Source: Siphonodentalium dalli
Taxonomy: Eukaryota > Mollusca > Scaphopoda > Gadilida > Siphonodentaliidae
Assembly: GCA_032622095.1 (NCBI GenBank)
Contig: CP136069.1
Coordinates: 125,631,450 to 125,695,449 of the forward strand
Direction: 5' to 3'
DNA length: 64,000 nt
Part shown: positions 47,512 through 58,864 of the stretch, piece by piece
How positions within the stretch are numbered: position 1 is the stretch's first letter
Layout of the letters: each line of letters begins with the position of its first letter
Position numbers and translations under genes: made by a program
The notes under the pieces: generated by a model
What the model was told of the DNA's origin: nothing
The model's input: only the letters and a program-made list of their open reading frames with translations
Database searches by the model: none

Positions 47512-48362
47512 CCTATAACCGAAACCATTAACACGTCCCTGCTTCGATACACCCCTCCCGATAAAATGGAGCCCCGTTACTGCCTCGATGTGTTATGATA
47601 AGAGTAGCGGATCAGTTTGAAATAATAGGATGGTCACAATATATATAATGCTATACCATCAAAATAATATTTTATTTTCACAAACTGAATGGTTGTAAAT
47701 TTGTAATTTGTAAAAACAATGATACCAAAATGTTTGTAGTACTCGGTATTACACTGACTTGTACTTACATACACACACTACAAACGAACCGTTTAATTGT
47801 TAACTTGCGCAGACAAGTGGTCATCAACTTAGCAATTCGTGAACCGATTGGATAGCTCTGATAAGCGTTCACCTCTCAACTTATGATTGGTTATTTCTTT
47901 TGTAACTTTGGCCCGCCGTGATTCAATATAGTGTTAATCACTCACAGGCAAAGGTTTGTCCGTAAGCAATCTACAATAATCAACAGTAGATCTTTGTGAA
48001 ATTTGCGAGATTTTGTTAGCTCATCGTTTCATAGTACCGGCGTTCTCACTAATCACAATATGATAGCACGCATTGTAACTTCCCCATATAAATTGTTGTC
48101 AGTTATTTTAGCTCTATATACATGTCCGTCTAATTTGAATTCAGATAACACTGATAACATGTGCATGGGAGCAGAGTGGGGAGTTAGTTTTTTCTAAGTT
48201 TTACAGCTGCCTTTTAGGGGTTTCACCTCTCGCCCAGTCTAAGGTATTACAATAATACGGCTAAATTTTCCCTGTACTATGAAACCACTGTGATCGTTAA
48301 CACAAATTTGTAATTACAAATTAATAAATACAATTTGTATTTACAGGTATAAAATTGTTCAT
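47512..48362. other. Interior of the 2.9-kb element; no gene
   Basis: AT-rich DNA with subterminal ACTATGAA motifs near its right end. No ORF of interest. Confidence 0.45.
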
Positions 48363-48374
48363 AGTATTGACCCC

Positions 48375-48470
48375 GGATCATATCAAAGTTGATTAAGTTA
48401 TTCGATACACACGACGAAGAAAGGGTCAATAATCTCGCGTCATTTATTAAGAAAGCGACGGCGAAATTGT
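48375..48470 (+). pseudogene. LINE C-terminal domain, last 30 residues
   Basis: SKLIKLFDTHDEERVNNLAS and FIKKATAKL, then a stop, close the LINE ORF interrupted at 45436. The amphipathic ending (LIKLF ... LASFIKKA) is typical of the C-terminus in this LINE group. Confidence 0.75.
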
Positions 48471-48663
48471 AACCACCTCAAACATTGATAATATATAAAT
48501 GTGCAATGACCGGGAGTGCATCAGTGGGTGGTCATAGTAAGCTGAATATATACATGTATATATGATCTTACATTCAATTACGTATTAATGCATTTATGAA
48601 ATGTTACTTACATTATACATGTATGTGTGTCTATATATATATTATCACAAATGTGAAGAGAGA
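48471..48663. other. No gene seen
   Basis: Short AT-rich stretch with TATATA runs, probably the LINE 3' UTR. Confidence 0.4.
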
Positions 48664-48822
48664 GATAAAGGATCTCACACGAGTTTCTATTTTATACGGA
48701 ATTTATCAACCGAGTTCACTAAATTCGATTTGAGCCGAGGTTTACCGAGGCTCAAATAGAATTTAGAGGACGAGGTTGATAAATTACGTATAAAATAGGA
48801 CGAGTGTGAGATACCTTTTATC
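48664..48822. repeat. Long imperfect hairpin
   Basis: GATAAAGGATCTCACACGAG folds onto CGAGTGTGAGATACCTTTTA. Inside, CTATTTTATACGGAATTTAT and TAAATTCGATTTGAGCC pair with their complements. Arms are about 70 bp with several mismatches. Probably a small foldback element. Confidence 0.75.
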
Positions 48823-49046
48823 ACATGATCAAATAAACCCGAAGCAACGCGAAATATTCATCGAAAACAACAATCATAAACTGCAGCGATCGCAAGTTAT
48901 TTGAAGAACGCCGTGACGTCATCGCACGTGCTGATATTAAACGTGTCTATTACCGATAATTATGAAACTGCTTTTATGGCCAAATTATGTGATAAATATA
49001 ATGAATGATTAAAACTTGAAAACTTGAAACTAGTATAGGTTTCGAA

Positions 49047-50345
49047 TCACATACCGGTACTTGATTCCACTAGCATTATATTGATAGCTTTAATAAGAGA
49101 ACAAAGCTTTCGCAATAAAGTGGGGTTCTTTGAGTTTAAGATTTCTTCCATTATAAGGGTATATATTAGCTGAACCATTGTATTTTTCAGGTAATAGCTG
49201 TTTTCTTTCTGCTGAGAGCCTGAGAATAATTTGCATTCAAGCAAGTAATGAAATTCATCACCAATCATTCGTCTGTGACTATGGCATAATCGGCATATTC
49301 TATCCTTATGGGGTGTACCATTCCATCTGCCAATTTCAATTGGCAGGTGGTGGTTTGCTGTTCTGAATTTAGTTAATATAATTCTGTTTCTGCAGTCTAA
49401 AATATCTAGGTACTCGTCAAAAAATATGTCATGTTTGAAAATGCTGTATATTTTTCTCCTACTTGAGTTACTCATACTTATTTTCCATGAATCTATTAAA
49501 TCTCTTGTAAGGCAGCATCTAACACATTCTAAAAATTGACTAGCGGATGATAATGTTCCTGTTATTAATAACTGTGGCTGCTTACATTTATTAAGAATTT
49601 CCCGAACTGTTCTCAACCATTTAAAAGAGGTGTCGGCATTGTCGAGGAGTTTCAACGATAGTTTATACAGGGCTTTCCCATAGCGGGTTTCTTTCATGCT
49701 TAAAATTTGGTCCAGTATTTAATAATTCTCAGTAGTATTGTTATATTTAAAGGTAGTCTCCCGGATTCGCCATATCCCATGCAATCTGGGGTTGATGGTT
49801 TCAAATTAAGTAAAAGTTTACAAAAGTTTCTATGAATATTTTCAACTATTTCATTATCGCCAAAGCCCCAGACTTCACATGCATACAAACGTATAGGTGT
49901 AACTTGTGCGTCAAATAAATCAAATTTATTTTTCACAGATAGGCAATTTGTCCTTGCGCGGGTTATCACGGAATACATGGCACTTGTTGCGTTTGCACAT
50001 AAGGTTTGCTTTGCTTCTGCGAACTTTCCTGATTTGGTACGCGCAATGCCTAAGTAATTAAATGTTTTTTACTATCTCGATAGTACTGCCATTAAATTTA
50101 AACTCCTTATTTTTTGGGTGACTTCGCTTTGAGATAAGTAAAACTTTGGTTTTGTCAACAATGACTTTCAACTTCCAGTCTCTACAGTAATCAGAAAAGA
50201 TATCAAGTTGTTTTTGCAGTTTCTTAGGGGTTTCTGCCATGAGGACTGTATCATCTGCGTATAAAATAAGGAATATTTTCATATATGAGTTTAGGTTTTC
50301 TTCCATTTGGGCGGATATTTTGGTCAGGCCGATATAATCTTTTGG
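49047..50345 (-). pseudogene. LINE reverse transcriptase, C-terminal half
   Basis: Minus-strand text starts near 50345 with GLTKISAQMEENLNSYMKIF. LILYADDTVLMAE at about 50270-50232 is the catalytic box. A frameshift near 50065 follows, then FNYLGIARTKSGKFAEAKQT (49978-50055). QVTPIRLYACEVWGFGD gives the post-RT motif, and a stop near 49700 is followed by the last 216 residues, with RICRLCH and IGDEFHYLLEC as the Cys/His cluster. Same LINE family as 25998-28242 and 44880-45436. Two lesions and no upstream half make it inactive. Confidence 0.88.
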
Positions 50346-51317
50346 TGGGCGATTCCCACTTGTTTCTATGCGAATATAGTCGATGGTAGTTCCGCTACAT
50401 ATATGTGTGGAGTTATTAGTGGTACGATGGCGACATGAGGTCTGCACAGTCTGCCATGTAATGTCAATTTTATATGCAGATACCATATTGAAATTCTGGA
50501 AAGTAGGGGTTAATATCGCCACACTTCTGCGTGGCCGCGGCCCCAAACACTGCGTATAGAGGTTTCATTAAATCCTGCACTGTTCTGGTCTCTAAAATCC
50601 CGCCTAAAAACCATGCGTGGGTCCGGGCTGATTCGGATCCTAGCAGCTTCGGGCGGTTTTTATGCACGACACACTGTCAATATATTTGGGCTGGTATTCT
50701 GCGATTCGGGGCTGGATTAATACGATTCCATATGATAACAAAGAACAGTAATATTATTTTCGGGCTAACATTTACTCCATGATGTCCATGCGAAATTTCT
50801 TGACACAGGGTAAACGCAGTTTCGCGTATTAAATATCTCCAATCGGGGGAAATGAAATCAATCCAGGATGCCCATGTTTGTCTCCACAGACAAACGATAG
50901 GTGGTGAAATGTCGACCATATAGCAAATTTTCACCGCCATCTTGACCGCCATATCGGCTTTTGGTGTCGGATTGTTGACTAATTTGTAAGTGTGGTATAT
51001 TAGCATAACGAATCGAGTTGAAAATAAAACCGCATGTGATATTATATATTTACTGTAATGGCGATCAAATAGCCCTGGCGCATACCAAGCAAATTTGTCG
51101 CCATCTTGACTGGAGTCTGTGCGGCCACTTTATTCTTCTTGTTAGCACCGAAAACAATTAGAGGAGACATTAAGGAAGAACATTAGCGGGGTGAAGTTGA
51201 GTCCTGCATGGGGATGCAAAGGTCGATCGACCAATATCTCCAGGACTACTAACCGAGATATATATAGGACAGGACGGACGAGTCGGGAGTATAGACTAGA
51301 AACCTACATGTGTAACA
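50346..51317. other. No gene seen
   Basis: Overlapping short ORFs on both strands (60-109 residues) show no domain. Their text includes GC-rich stretches that could be an unrecognised repeat joined to the truncated LINE. Confidence 0.4.
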
Positions 51318-52372
51318 CAGGGGTGGCGCCAGGATTTCCCCGACGGAGGGGCTATGGTCCCCGACAGGGGGGCTAGACCGGTGACCGAAGGTCATCGGCG
51401 GCTGCCGAAGCCAGCCCCGGGGAGAGCGCGAGAGGGGTGTCCCATCTCTTACGGGGGGTTTGGGGGACCTCCCCCACGAAAATTTTGAAAATACATAGCC
51501 TGAGATCGATTCTGGAGTGTTCTGGTGTCAACATACACACTGTTCTAGGGGATCATAATTGTCACTTTTACTTGAGTATTTGGAAAAAAAATCAGCATAT
51601 ACAATAGTAATGACAATATGGAATTGATCTTAAGTTAACTCACCGTAAATCTTTCGCCACAGGTAGTTGGATCAACTTACAAAGACGGATGAACCATGAG
51701 TCCGTGAACATCATTTAGGAGCGTATAATAGATGTAAATTTGTTCAGGTAACATACGATGTGAAAAATTGATGCAGCAAGCTATTTGAAGGAGAGAACAA
51801 AGTTGGATGAGGATTATCCCATAATCCACTGAATTAAAATTCTATCCAGTCCACAATTTATGTTGTGTTATTATTCTTTAAATCCCTCAAGTAATAATCT
51901 ATCCCGGGGAAGTACTAGTACGCATGATATAATGCATGCAAGGCGAAACACTATCTTTTCAAAGAATAAAATTCATGATGTGACCTGAAATCATCTGATA
52001 ATTAATTGTCAGTAACTGTTGACACATGCCACGCGTGTGAGCATTGCAACACTGATTACCAATCAGATCGCTTTGCTATTGTTGCCACACAATAGCGATC
52101 TGATTGGTAATCAATCGTGTCGAGTCTGTCGGACTAAAAATAGAACTCTGGTAATGTGATTCATTAACTCTGCACGCCCACGTCGATTTGTTAATCACCA
52201 GTGCACGTGTTTCGAGTCGCGGATTTTCCAATGTTTATCGTCTTTGCATAATTTTATCTCCCCGACGAATTTGGCAGATATCCCCGACGGGGGGGGGGGG
52301 GGCTGACCATCCCCGACGGGGGGGGGGGGGGGGCTGTAGCCCCCCCCTGACCCCCCCTTGGCGCCACCCCTG
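51318..52372. mobile_element. Non-autonomous hAT element, 1,055 bp
   Basis: Starts CAGGGGTGGCGCCA and ends TGGCGCCACCCCTG, perfect 14-bp inverted repeats of hAT type. Both are flanked by GTGTAACA (51310-51317 and 52373-52380), a perfect 8-bp duplication. G/C-rich subterminal blocks follow on both sides. A hairpin lies at 52050-52116. No transposase ORF. Confidence 0.92.
52050..52116. repeat. Hairpin inside the hAT element
   Basis: TGATTACCAATCAGATCGCT pairs with AGCGATCTGATTGGTAATCA, with an inner ATTGTTGCCACACAAT turn. It could slow replication or serve the transposon; no known role. Confidence 0.8.
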
Positions 52373-52779
52373 GTGTAACACTTACCGGACGGGACACAAA
52401 CATGAACACGAAGGGACGTGCAGGACCTGTTTGTTCCAAATAGCTATACATTTTCGGCCCACAGTTTCGTTCCACTTCATTAAAGACGGTCTTGTTTTCA
52501 CGTCCTCAAAGTCTAGATATTTTCGGACTGGCCCATGGCAAAACTGTTAAACATATATTACCGTTACTCGACGGTTATCAGTTTTTCAAACTCGACCAAA
52601 ACGATATTGGGTCCAAAACGTTTGGTCATGCAGGGTGTCTATAAACCAATTAACCCATGCAGGTCCCAACACCTTTCGGTCCGAGCAGCTCTCGTCTTTT
52701 GTGAACTGCATGGGACGAAAATTCAAGCCGAAAATCTATTCACTCATAGCCTTTTGGACCAAGTTGGTCCCGTCCCCTC

Positions 52780-52980
52780 CCATTCCGCTTGTGTCCGGTC
52801 ACGTTCCAGTTATGGTTAGGTTAAGTGTCTCGTCCCGTCCAGCTAGTCCCCTCCAAGTTAGGGTCGTCCGATCCCGTCATGCCTCACACCGCTATATGAC
52901 CAATCCAGGCTCGTCACGTCACGTTCCTTCTCATCCAGCCCGGCATGCGTGGTCAGGGTTTGAATACCAGCCCGTTATGG
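52780..52980. repeat. GGGACGGG / CCCTAACC-type repeat block
   Basis: CACGTTCCAGTTATGGTTAG, TCTCGTCCCGTCC and TGGTCAGGGTTTG relate to 61550-61745, and in reverse to 29680-29890. It leads through TGGCAAGCCGTTTTCACATT into the palindromic array at 53029. Confidence 0.6.
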
Positions 52981-53028
52981 CAAGCCGTTTTCACATTTTC
53001 AATTTTTTGGGACTTAAGTCCAAATAGC

Positions 53029-53650
53029 GAATTGGACTTAAGTCCAAATGCCACATAATTGTGAATTCGGCGAGGAATTGTACTTAAGTGCAAATGAAAT
53101 ACACTTAAGTGCAAATACTGATATTTTCATCTATTTAGACTTAAGTCCAATTCCTCGCCGAATTCACAATTATGTGGTATTTGGACTTAATTCCAATTCA
53201 TTTGCACTTAAGTGAAATTCAACTGTATAAGAAACACCCCCATCAGATATTAAGCAGGTCCATCATTTGGGCTTAAGTCCAATTAGTGGATTGATTTGGA
53301 CTTAAGTCCAATTAGTGAATTGATTTGGACTTAAGTCCAATTCATTTGGACTTAAGTCCAATTATTTGGACTTGAGTCCAATTATTTGGACTTAAGTCCA
53401 AATATTCACTAATTTGACTTAAGTCAAAATCAATTCATTAATTGGACTTAAGTCAAAATCAATTGGACTTATGTCCAATTATTTGGACTTAAGTCCAAAT
53501 AATTGGACTTAAGTCCAAATAATTGGACTTAAGTCCAAAATATTTGGACTTAAGTCCAATTAGTGAATTGATTTGGACTTATGTCCAATTCATTTGGACT
53601 TAAGTCCAATTATTGGGCTTTAGTCCAATTATTTGGACTTAAGTCCAAAT
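53029..53650. repeat. Palindromic satellite array, TTGGACTTAAGTCCAA
   Basis: Roughly two dozen copies of the self-complementary GGACTTAAGTCC, with variants such as GCACTTAAGTGC and GACTTATGTCC. They are separated by short A/T links (ATT, AAT, or AGTGAATTGAT). The first part (53029-53180) is itself an inverted pair around GCGAGGAATTG / CAATTCCTCGCC-type sequence. The same array occurs at 61140-61522 in the opposite orientation. Confidence 0.9.
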
Positions 53651-54826
53651 GCTAAGTAGGAACTAGATGACCTATCTGGACATGCCATAAATGTATTTAT
53701 TTTGACACATGGGCATGCATCCATGGACCTTTCCCTACTTACAGGGGCGTATGTAGCGTATCTATTTAAGACTGAGAACCAATTACTTTGATTCATCGTA
53801 TCATTGATGAAGAACGGACGTATGAATTTGGTGCAAACTAGCGCTAAACATATTTGTATCACTATCAGTTTCGGTGACCCTCCCCTCCCCTCCCCAATCG
53901 TATCACAAAGGTGACTTCCATTCCTTATTCGAATAGTTATATTTATGTCGAACAAAGGGTGTTAATTGTTGGGTGGCCACCATGGCACTCTTTACATACA
54001 CCCGATCCCAAAATGGTCACTGTCCAGATGGGTTCAAATGGGGAACGCATGCCATTTCTCAGCCCCCTGACCGATTTAGGTCACACAAATGGCGTTATAC
54101 GAGCACAACTTGATCTCCAGCAGTTCGGGAGTGACGTCATTGGATGGTAATCATGTTGTGGAACAACATTAGAATGCACACAGCTGCTTTCCGTTGTTAG
54201 CGACAGCGTCCTTATAGAAACGTCAACATACACAAGGTATTTTCGTGCAATCGGCGGCGACCTCTTTCTAAAAGATCAAATGGTGCGCCCCAAATATAAT
54301 TGTTTAAAGTTCAGTTTGTTAAGTCTGTAACTTGATTAAGCAACTGGAAGTTTGTTACTATAAAATATACGATATTCTTCCATCCGTGAGCTGGTGAATT
54401 TTCACTACCTATAGTCGATATCGGTGCTATAGTCTAGACGAGTGCTAGTAGTGCTACTGGCTACTGCTCAACTTCAAGTTCATTCATAAACAACCAAATT
54501 CACATGACTGCTACATATACTCGTACAATTAAGTTTTTTTTCATTTAGAACTTTACGCGAATCATAAGATTTTATTAGAAATCACACCATGGTCCATGCT
54601 ATGATATTTTTCCTGCACAATTTAGAAATATAATCTATCTATCTCTTCTATATATTTTGAGAACTACTTGTATTCGAGAGATAGCCCACACCCTCCGGAC
54701 CTCAATGATATGATCGTGAATGAGTATTGATATACCCCACTAAACTTTGACAAACACCAGTAATGGTGTGTAGATCATTTACATATATCTCCTATATATT
54801 TTGATACAATCTATCTAATTTACATA
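53651..54826. other. No gene seen; decayed Helitron 5' ends at the right
   Basis: AT-rich intronic DNA. TCTTCTATATATTTTGAGA near 54638 and TCTCCTATATATTTTGATA near 54788 look like isolated 5' ends of the Helitron family that follows. Confidence 0.5.
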
Positions 54827-55548
54827 TCTCTCTTATATATTTATGTTTGTGTGTGTGTTGTACTTCATACAAATCTACGATTCTCGACCGATCGGGACGA
54901 AACTTGGTACGTGTGTGTAGTTTGACCAGGCGGTGGTCGTTGTCGTATTGGCGAGTCCGTGCGACGCCCGTGCAGCGCATGCGCAGACGAGATCTCGGAA
55001 ACGGGTGGAGCTATCGACTTGAAATTTGCTATGTGAATGTATCTTGCGCCGGGTACAAATTTTATCGGGTCGCCGAGCCCGTGCGACGCCCGTGCAGCGC
55101 ATGCGCAGACGAGATCTCGGAAACGGGTGGAGCCATCGACTTGAAATTTGCTATGTGAATGTATCTTGCGCCGGGTACAGATTTGATCGGGTCGCCGAGC
55201 CCGTGCGACGCCCGTGCAGCGCATGAGCAGACGAGATCTCGGAAACGGGTGGAGCTATCGACTTGAAATTTGCTATGTGAATGTATCTTGCGCCGGGTAC
55301 AAATTTTATCGGGTCGCCGAGCCCGTGCGACGCCAGCTTCGCGCATGCGCAGACCAGATCTGGGAAACGGGTGGAGCTACCGGGTACAAATTTTTCTTAT
55401 TGAAACGCGTGGAGCTAAAAATTAAAAAAAAATATAAAAAAATGTCATGTTTCGGACAAGCCGCCGGTGGCGGGCCAACCTGCTATAGTCATTCAGCCAA
55501 TAGCCGAAAAATAGGCCTGTCGGTACCAAACTGGTGGGCAAATTCTAG
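54827..55548 (+). mobile_element. Non-autonomous Helitron 1 of a tandem run, with 122-bp repeats
   Basis: Starts A|TCTCTCTTATATATTTATG, then a GT run and TGTACTTCATAC. CGACCGATCGGGACGAAACT leads into four units spaced exactly 122 bp apart (GCGACGCC at 54961, 55083, 55205 and 55327). Each unit contains ATCTCGGAAACGGGTGGAGC. A hairpin-like AGCCGCCGGTGGCGGGC near 55459 and CTAG at 55545-55548 close it. The ORFs seen across the units shift frame every unit, since 122 is not a multiple of three, and are not genes. Confidence 0.75.
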
Positions 55549-56435
55549 TCTATACTATATATTTTGAGACTTCGTATATATGTGTGTGTGTGTGTGTGTA
55601 CTTCATAGAATCCAAAACGCGTGTACAGATTGAGATCAAATTTCGTATGTAAGTGTAAAATCCCACCGACACCGCCGTAGTCCTGTTTTCGAGAAGCTCT
55701 GAGCACCCTTTATCCACTCCCAAATCACCGCAAAGCACGGCGGGGGGTTAAGGCAATAACGCTCTTTATCTATACCTTATACGGAGGTTTTAACAATTAA
55801 CGCTCTTTATTGCAATGGACGTGGCTAAACGATACCCCATGCGTCCGATGCGGATTCCAATGGACGTGGCTAAACGACTGACCCCATGCGTCCGAAATAC
55901 GGATGCGGACGAAATGCAACTAAAAAGGCAGAATTGATCTAAGAGCTCGAAATATTATGCAGAGGGATTTCACGACGGGATTAATTGACTGTCCGCTCTG
56001 AAGTTTAGGACGGGGAGGACGGGTACCATGAATTAACTTATTGAAAAACAAAGAATGCGTTATCTCGCAAACGGGTGGAGCTATCGACTTGAAATTTGCT
56101 ATGTGAATGTATCTTGCCCCGGATACAAATTTTATCGGGTGGCCGAGTCCGTGCGACGCCAGCTTCGCGCATGCGCAGACGAGATCTCGGAAACCGGTGG
56201 AGCTATCGACTTGAAATTTGGTATGTGAATGTATCTTGCCCCGGGTACGAATTTTATCGGGTCGCCGAGTCCGTGCGACGCCAGCTTCGCGCATGCGCAG
56301 ACCAGATCTCGGAAACGGGTGGAGCTACCGGGTACAAATTTTTCTTATTGAAACGCGTGGAGCTAAAAATAATTTTTTTTTTTTTTTTAAATGTCATGTT
56401 TCGGACAAGCCGCCGGTGGCGGGCTAACCTGCTAG
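55549..56435 (+). mobile_element. Non-autonomous Helitron 2 of a tandem run
   Basis: Starts TCTATACTATATATTTTGAG directly after the CTAG of the first copy. It carries TCTGAGCACCC and two AACGCTCTTTAT (55758-55769 and 55799-55810), then two 122-bp units (GCGACGCC at 56153 and 56275). It ends with the AGCCGCCGGTGGCGGGCT hairpin and CTAG at 56432-56435. Confidence 0.8.
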
Positions 56436-57767
56436 TACTATATATTTTGAGACTTCGTATATATGTGTGTATGTGTGTGTGTGTGTACTTCATAGAATCC
56501 AAAACGCGTGTACAGATTGAGCTCAAACTTCCTATGTAAGTGTCAAATCACACCAACACGACCGTGGTCGCAGTTTAGAAAAGCTCAGAGCACCCGTTCT
56601 CCAATCTCAAATCACCGCAAAGGCACGGCGTGGGTTAATCAAGTGATTATTTAATGAGCGTTTGTTTTTGACGCATCTCTATAAAGAGCGTCTGTTTGCC
56701 ATTCAACGCTATTTGCATCTGCAGAGAGATATACGGAACATACATTAAATTTTAAAAACATTTGTTTCTGACCAACCCTGCGAGCACGGATGGCGCGCTT
56801 TGTTTTTACAGTATATAGTTATATACCGAAATCATCCCAGATAATCACGAATATAGCATCAGATTTCTCCCCAGATATACCGTTATAAAAGGCTACTGGA
56901 ATCTGCCAATCTACGGGAAATTCCAGGGAATGCCGATTGAGCTCAAACTTGCTACCCACGGGAAGTGTCATATATATGAGTGTGTCCTTTATAGACTCGA
57001 ACCGATTGAGCTCAAACTTGCTAAATAAGAAAATAGCACCCCAAGCCGTAAATATCAACAACAACGATATTGCTACCTACGGGGAGCAACGTTATTAGCA
57101 TCTGCAGAATTATGCAGAGAGAAAATGCTTTCCTATGTTTAGAACGCAACACATGTTTACGTCGCGTTGGTGATTGAGGTTCACAACGGGGTTAATTGAC
57201 TGTCCGCTCTTTGCGACGATGAGGTTCACGGCGGGGACTATTGACCAACACTCACAATTTCGTCTTTTGCATCAGATACCAACACCTCGACCGATCGGGA
57301 CGAAACTTGGTACGTGAGTGTAGTTTGACCAGGTGGTCGTCGCTGTCGTATTGGCGAGCCCGTGCGACGCCCGTGCAGCGCATGCGCAGACGAGATATCG
57401 GAAACGGGTGGAGCTATCGACTTGAAATTTGGTATGTGAATGTATCTTGCGCCGGGTACAAATTTTATCGGGTCGCCGAGCCCGTGCGACGCCCGTGCAG
57501 CGCATGCGCAGACGAGATCTCGGAAACGGGTGGAGCTATCGACTTGAAATTTGCTATGTGAATGTATCTTGCGCCGGGTACAAATTTTATCGGGTCGCCG
57601 AGTCCGTGCGACGCCAGCTTCGCGCATGCTCAGACCAGATCTCGGAAACGGGTGGAGCTACCGGGTACAAATTTTTCTTATTGAAACGCGTGGAGCTAAA
57701 AATTAAAAAAAAATATTAAAAAAATGTCATGTTTCGGACAAGCCGCCGGTGGCGGGCTAACCTGCTA
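56436..57767 (+). mobile_element. Non-autonomous Helitron 3 of a tandem run
   Basis: Begins TACTATATATTTTGAGACTT immediately after the previous CTAG and ends with the same hairpin plus CTAG at 57764-57767, followed by T. Three 122-bp units (GCGACGC at 57364, 57486 and 57608) lie near its 3' end. Its middle (56650-57280) differs from copy 2, so it is a related but distinct version. Confidence 0.8.
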
Positions 57768-58033
57768 GTTATAATATAAAGCGGACTATTTCGCTGTGCA
57801 GTCGTATGAATACAAAACTTTCATTATCAGGTTTAGTCTCTACTATACATATAGGGGCCTGAACCCTAATTCCAGATTCCAGCATGCAATTTTCTGTTTG
57901 TTAATTGAACAGGTTCTGTTGCACATGCAGGCTCCAAAATAGCGTGTGTTCTGCCCCTTCTGTCATAACGAAATAAACCCATAAATTATTCTCTCAACTA
58001 GTAATGGCTGACAAAGAAAAACACACTTGCTGG
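57768..58033. other. No gene seen
   Basis: Short intronic spacer between the Helitron run and the hAT-like element; nothing recognised. Confidence 0.4.
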
Positions 58034-58864
58034 CAGGGGGGGGGGGGTCTGCAAAAAAATTCCGTATATAGGGCCGGGGTGGGTGGGTGTTACAGAGGCC
58101 GAAAAAATTGTGCTTGTAATTTTTTTCCAAAATGTTTTTTTTTTCAAACAATTTACAAGTACTGACCATGTAATGTTGTTTGTAAGCATTTTAATACCAT
58201 GCTTGTTGGTATAGGGCTATATAGGCAGCTAAAGTGACTCTTTAGCCTCAGGTTTAGCAATATTCTGGATTTCACAGGATCCCGGACCACTTCACAGTGG
58301 ACCACCGTAATAGCGTTCAGGAAACTTATGATCAACGGAAGAAATATTTAGTAACAAAATTAATATATTACCCAGTTGTATACCTGAATAAAAGTAATAA
58401 AACAAAAAAACTGTATCACAAATTGGATACTACATGGTGAATACTCAATGATGACTAGATATCATTAACCTGATTGTTGCATAACATGAAATTGAAAAGG
58501 GTATCTCATAAATTTCTAATGTCTGAAATACTGTCTTGCATGTTCTGGCATGTAATCAAATTCATTCCTTCTGGTTATTTCTCATATTGAATGATTGCAA
58601 GTAATGTTAATTTGCAACAATTATCCAAATAAAACTGAATTGGTTATGATGAATGACCGTTACTATTTACTCAGCAGCTCAGACAATCCCAACTGAAGGT
58701 GACGCTATTCTCATTGAATTTCCGAACTTTATCTTGGAGCTTTACTGCTCAACAAGACTAAACTAGAGGTGTGACTGTCCAAATGGGACTACAGATACCC
58801 CCCTGTTTTTAAAATACTAAGATGTTTCACATGTCAGTAAACATTTAGTTAAAATAATAAAATA

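Larger units (their letters stand above)
45437..48374. mobile_element. 2.9-kb DNA element inserted in the LINE tail
   Basis: The ends are inverted repeats, GGGGTCAATACTATGAA at 45437 and its complement ending at 48374. TACTATGAA recurs as a subterminal motif near both ends (about 45447, 45516, 45605, 48027, 48279 and 48357). The LINE reading frame is interrupted exactly here and resumes after the element. No clear target duplication was found, and no transposase. The interior contains a SINE and degenerate repeats with AGGGACGTGGCGAC-like units. Confidence 0.75.

Noticed and set aside
53029..53650. CRISPR-like array
   Set aside because: The repeat is a short palindrome with 3-12-bp links rather than unique spacers of constant length, no cas genes are present, and the DNA is plainly eukaryotic.
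54847..57719. Many overlapping ORFs of 60-129 residues with Arg-rich repeated text
   Set aside because: They arise from the 122-bp Helitron repeat. Because 122 is not divisible by three, each ORF changes frame from unit to unit, and both strands are equally open.
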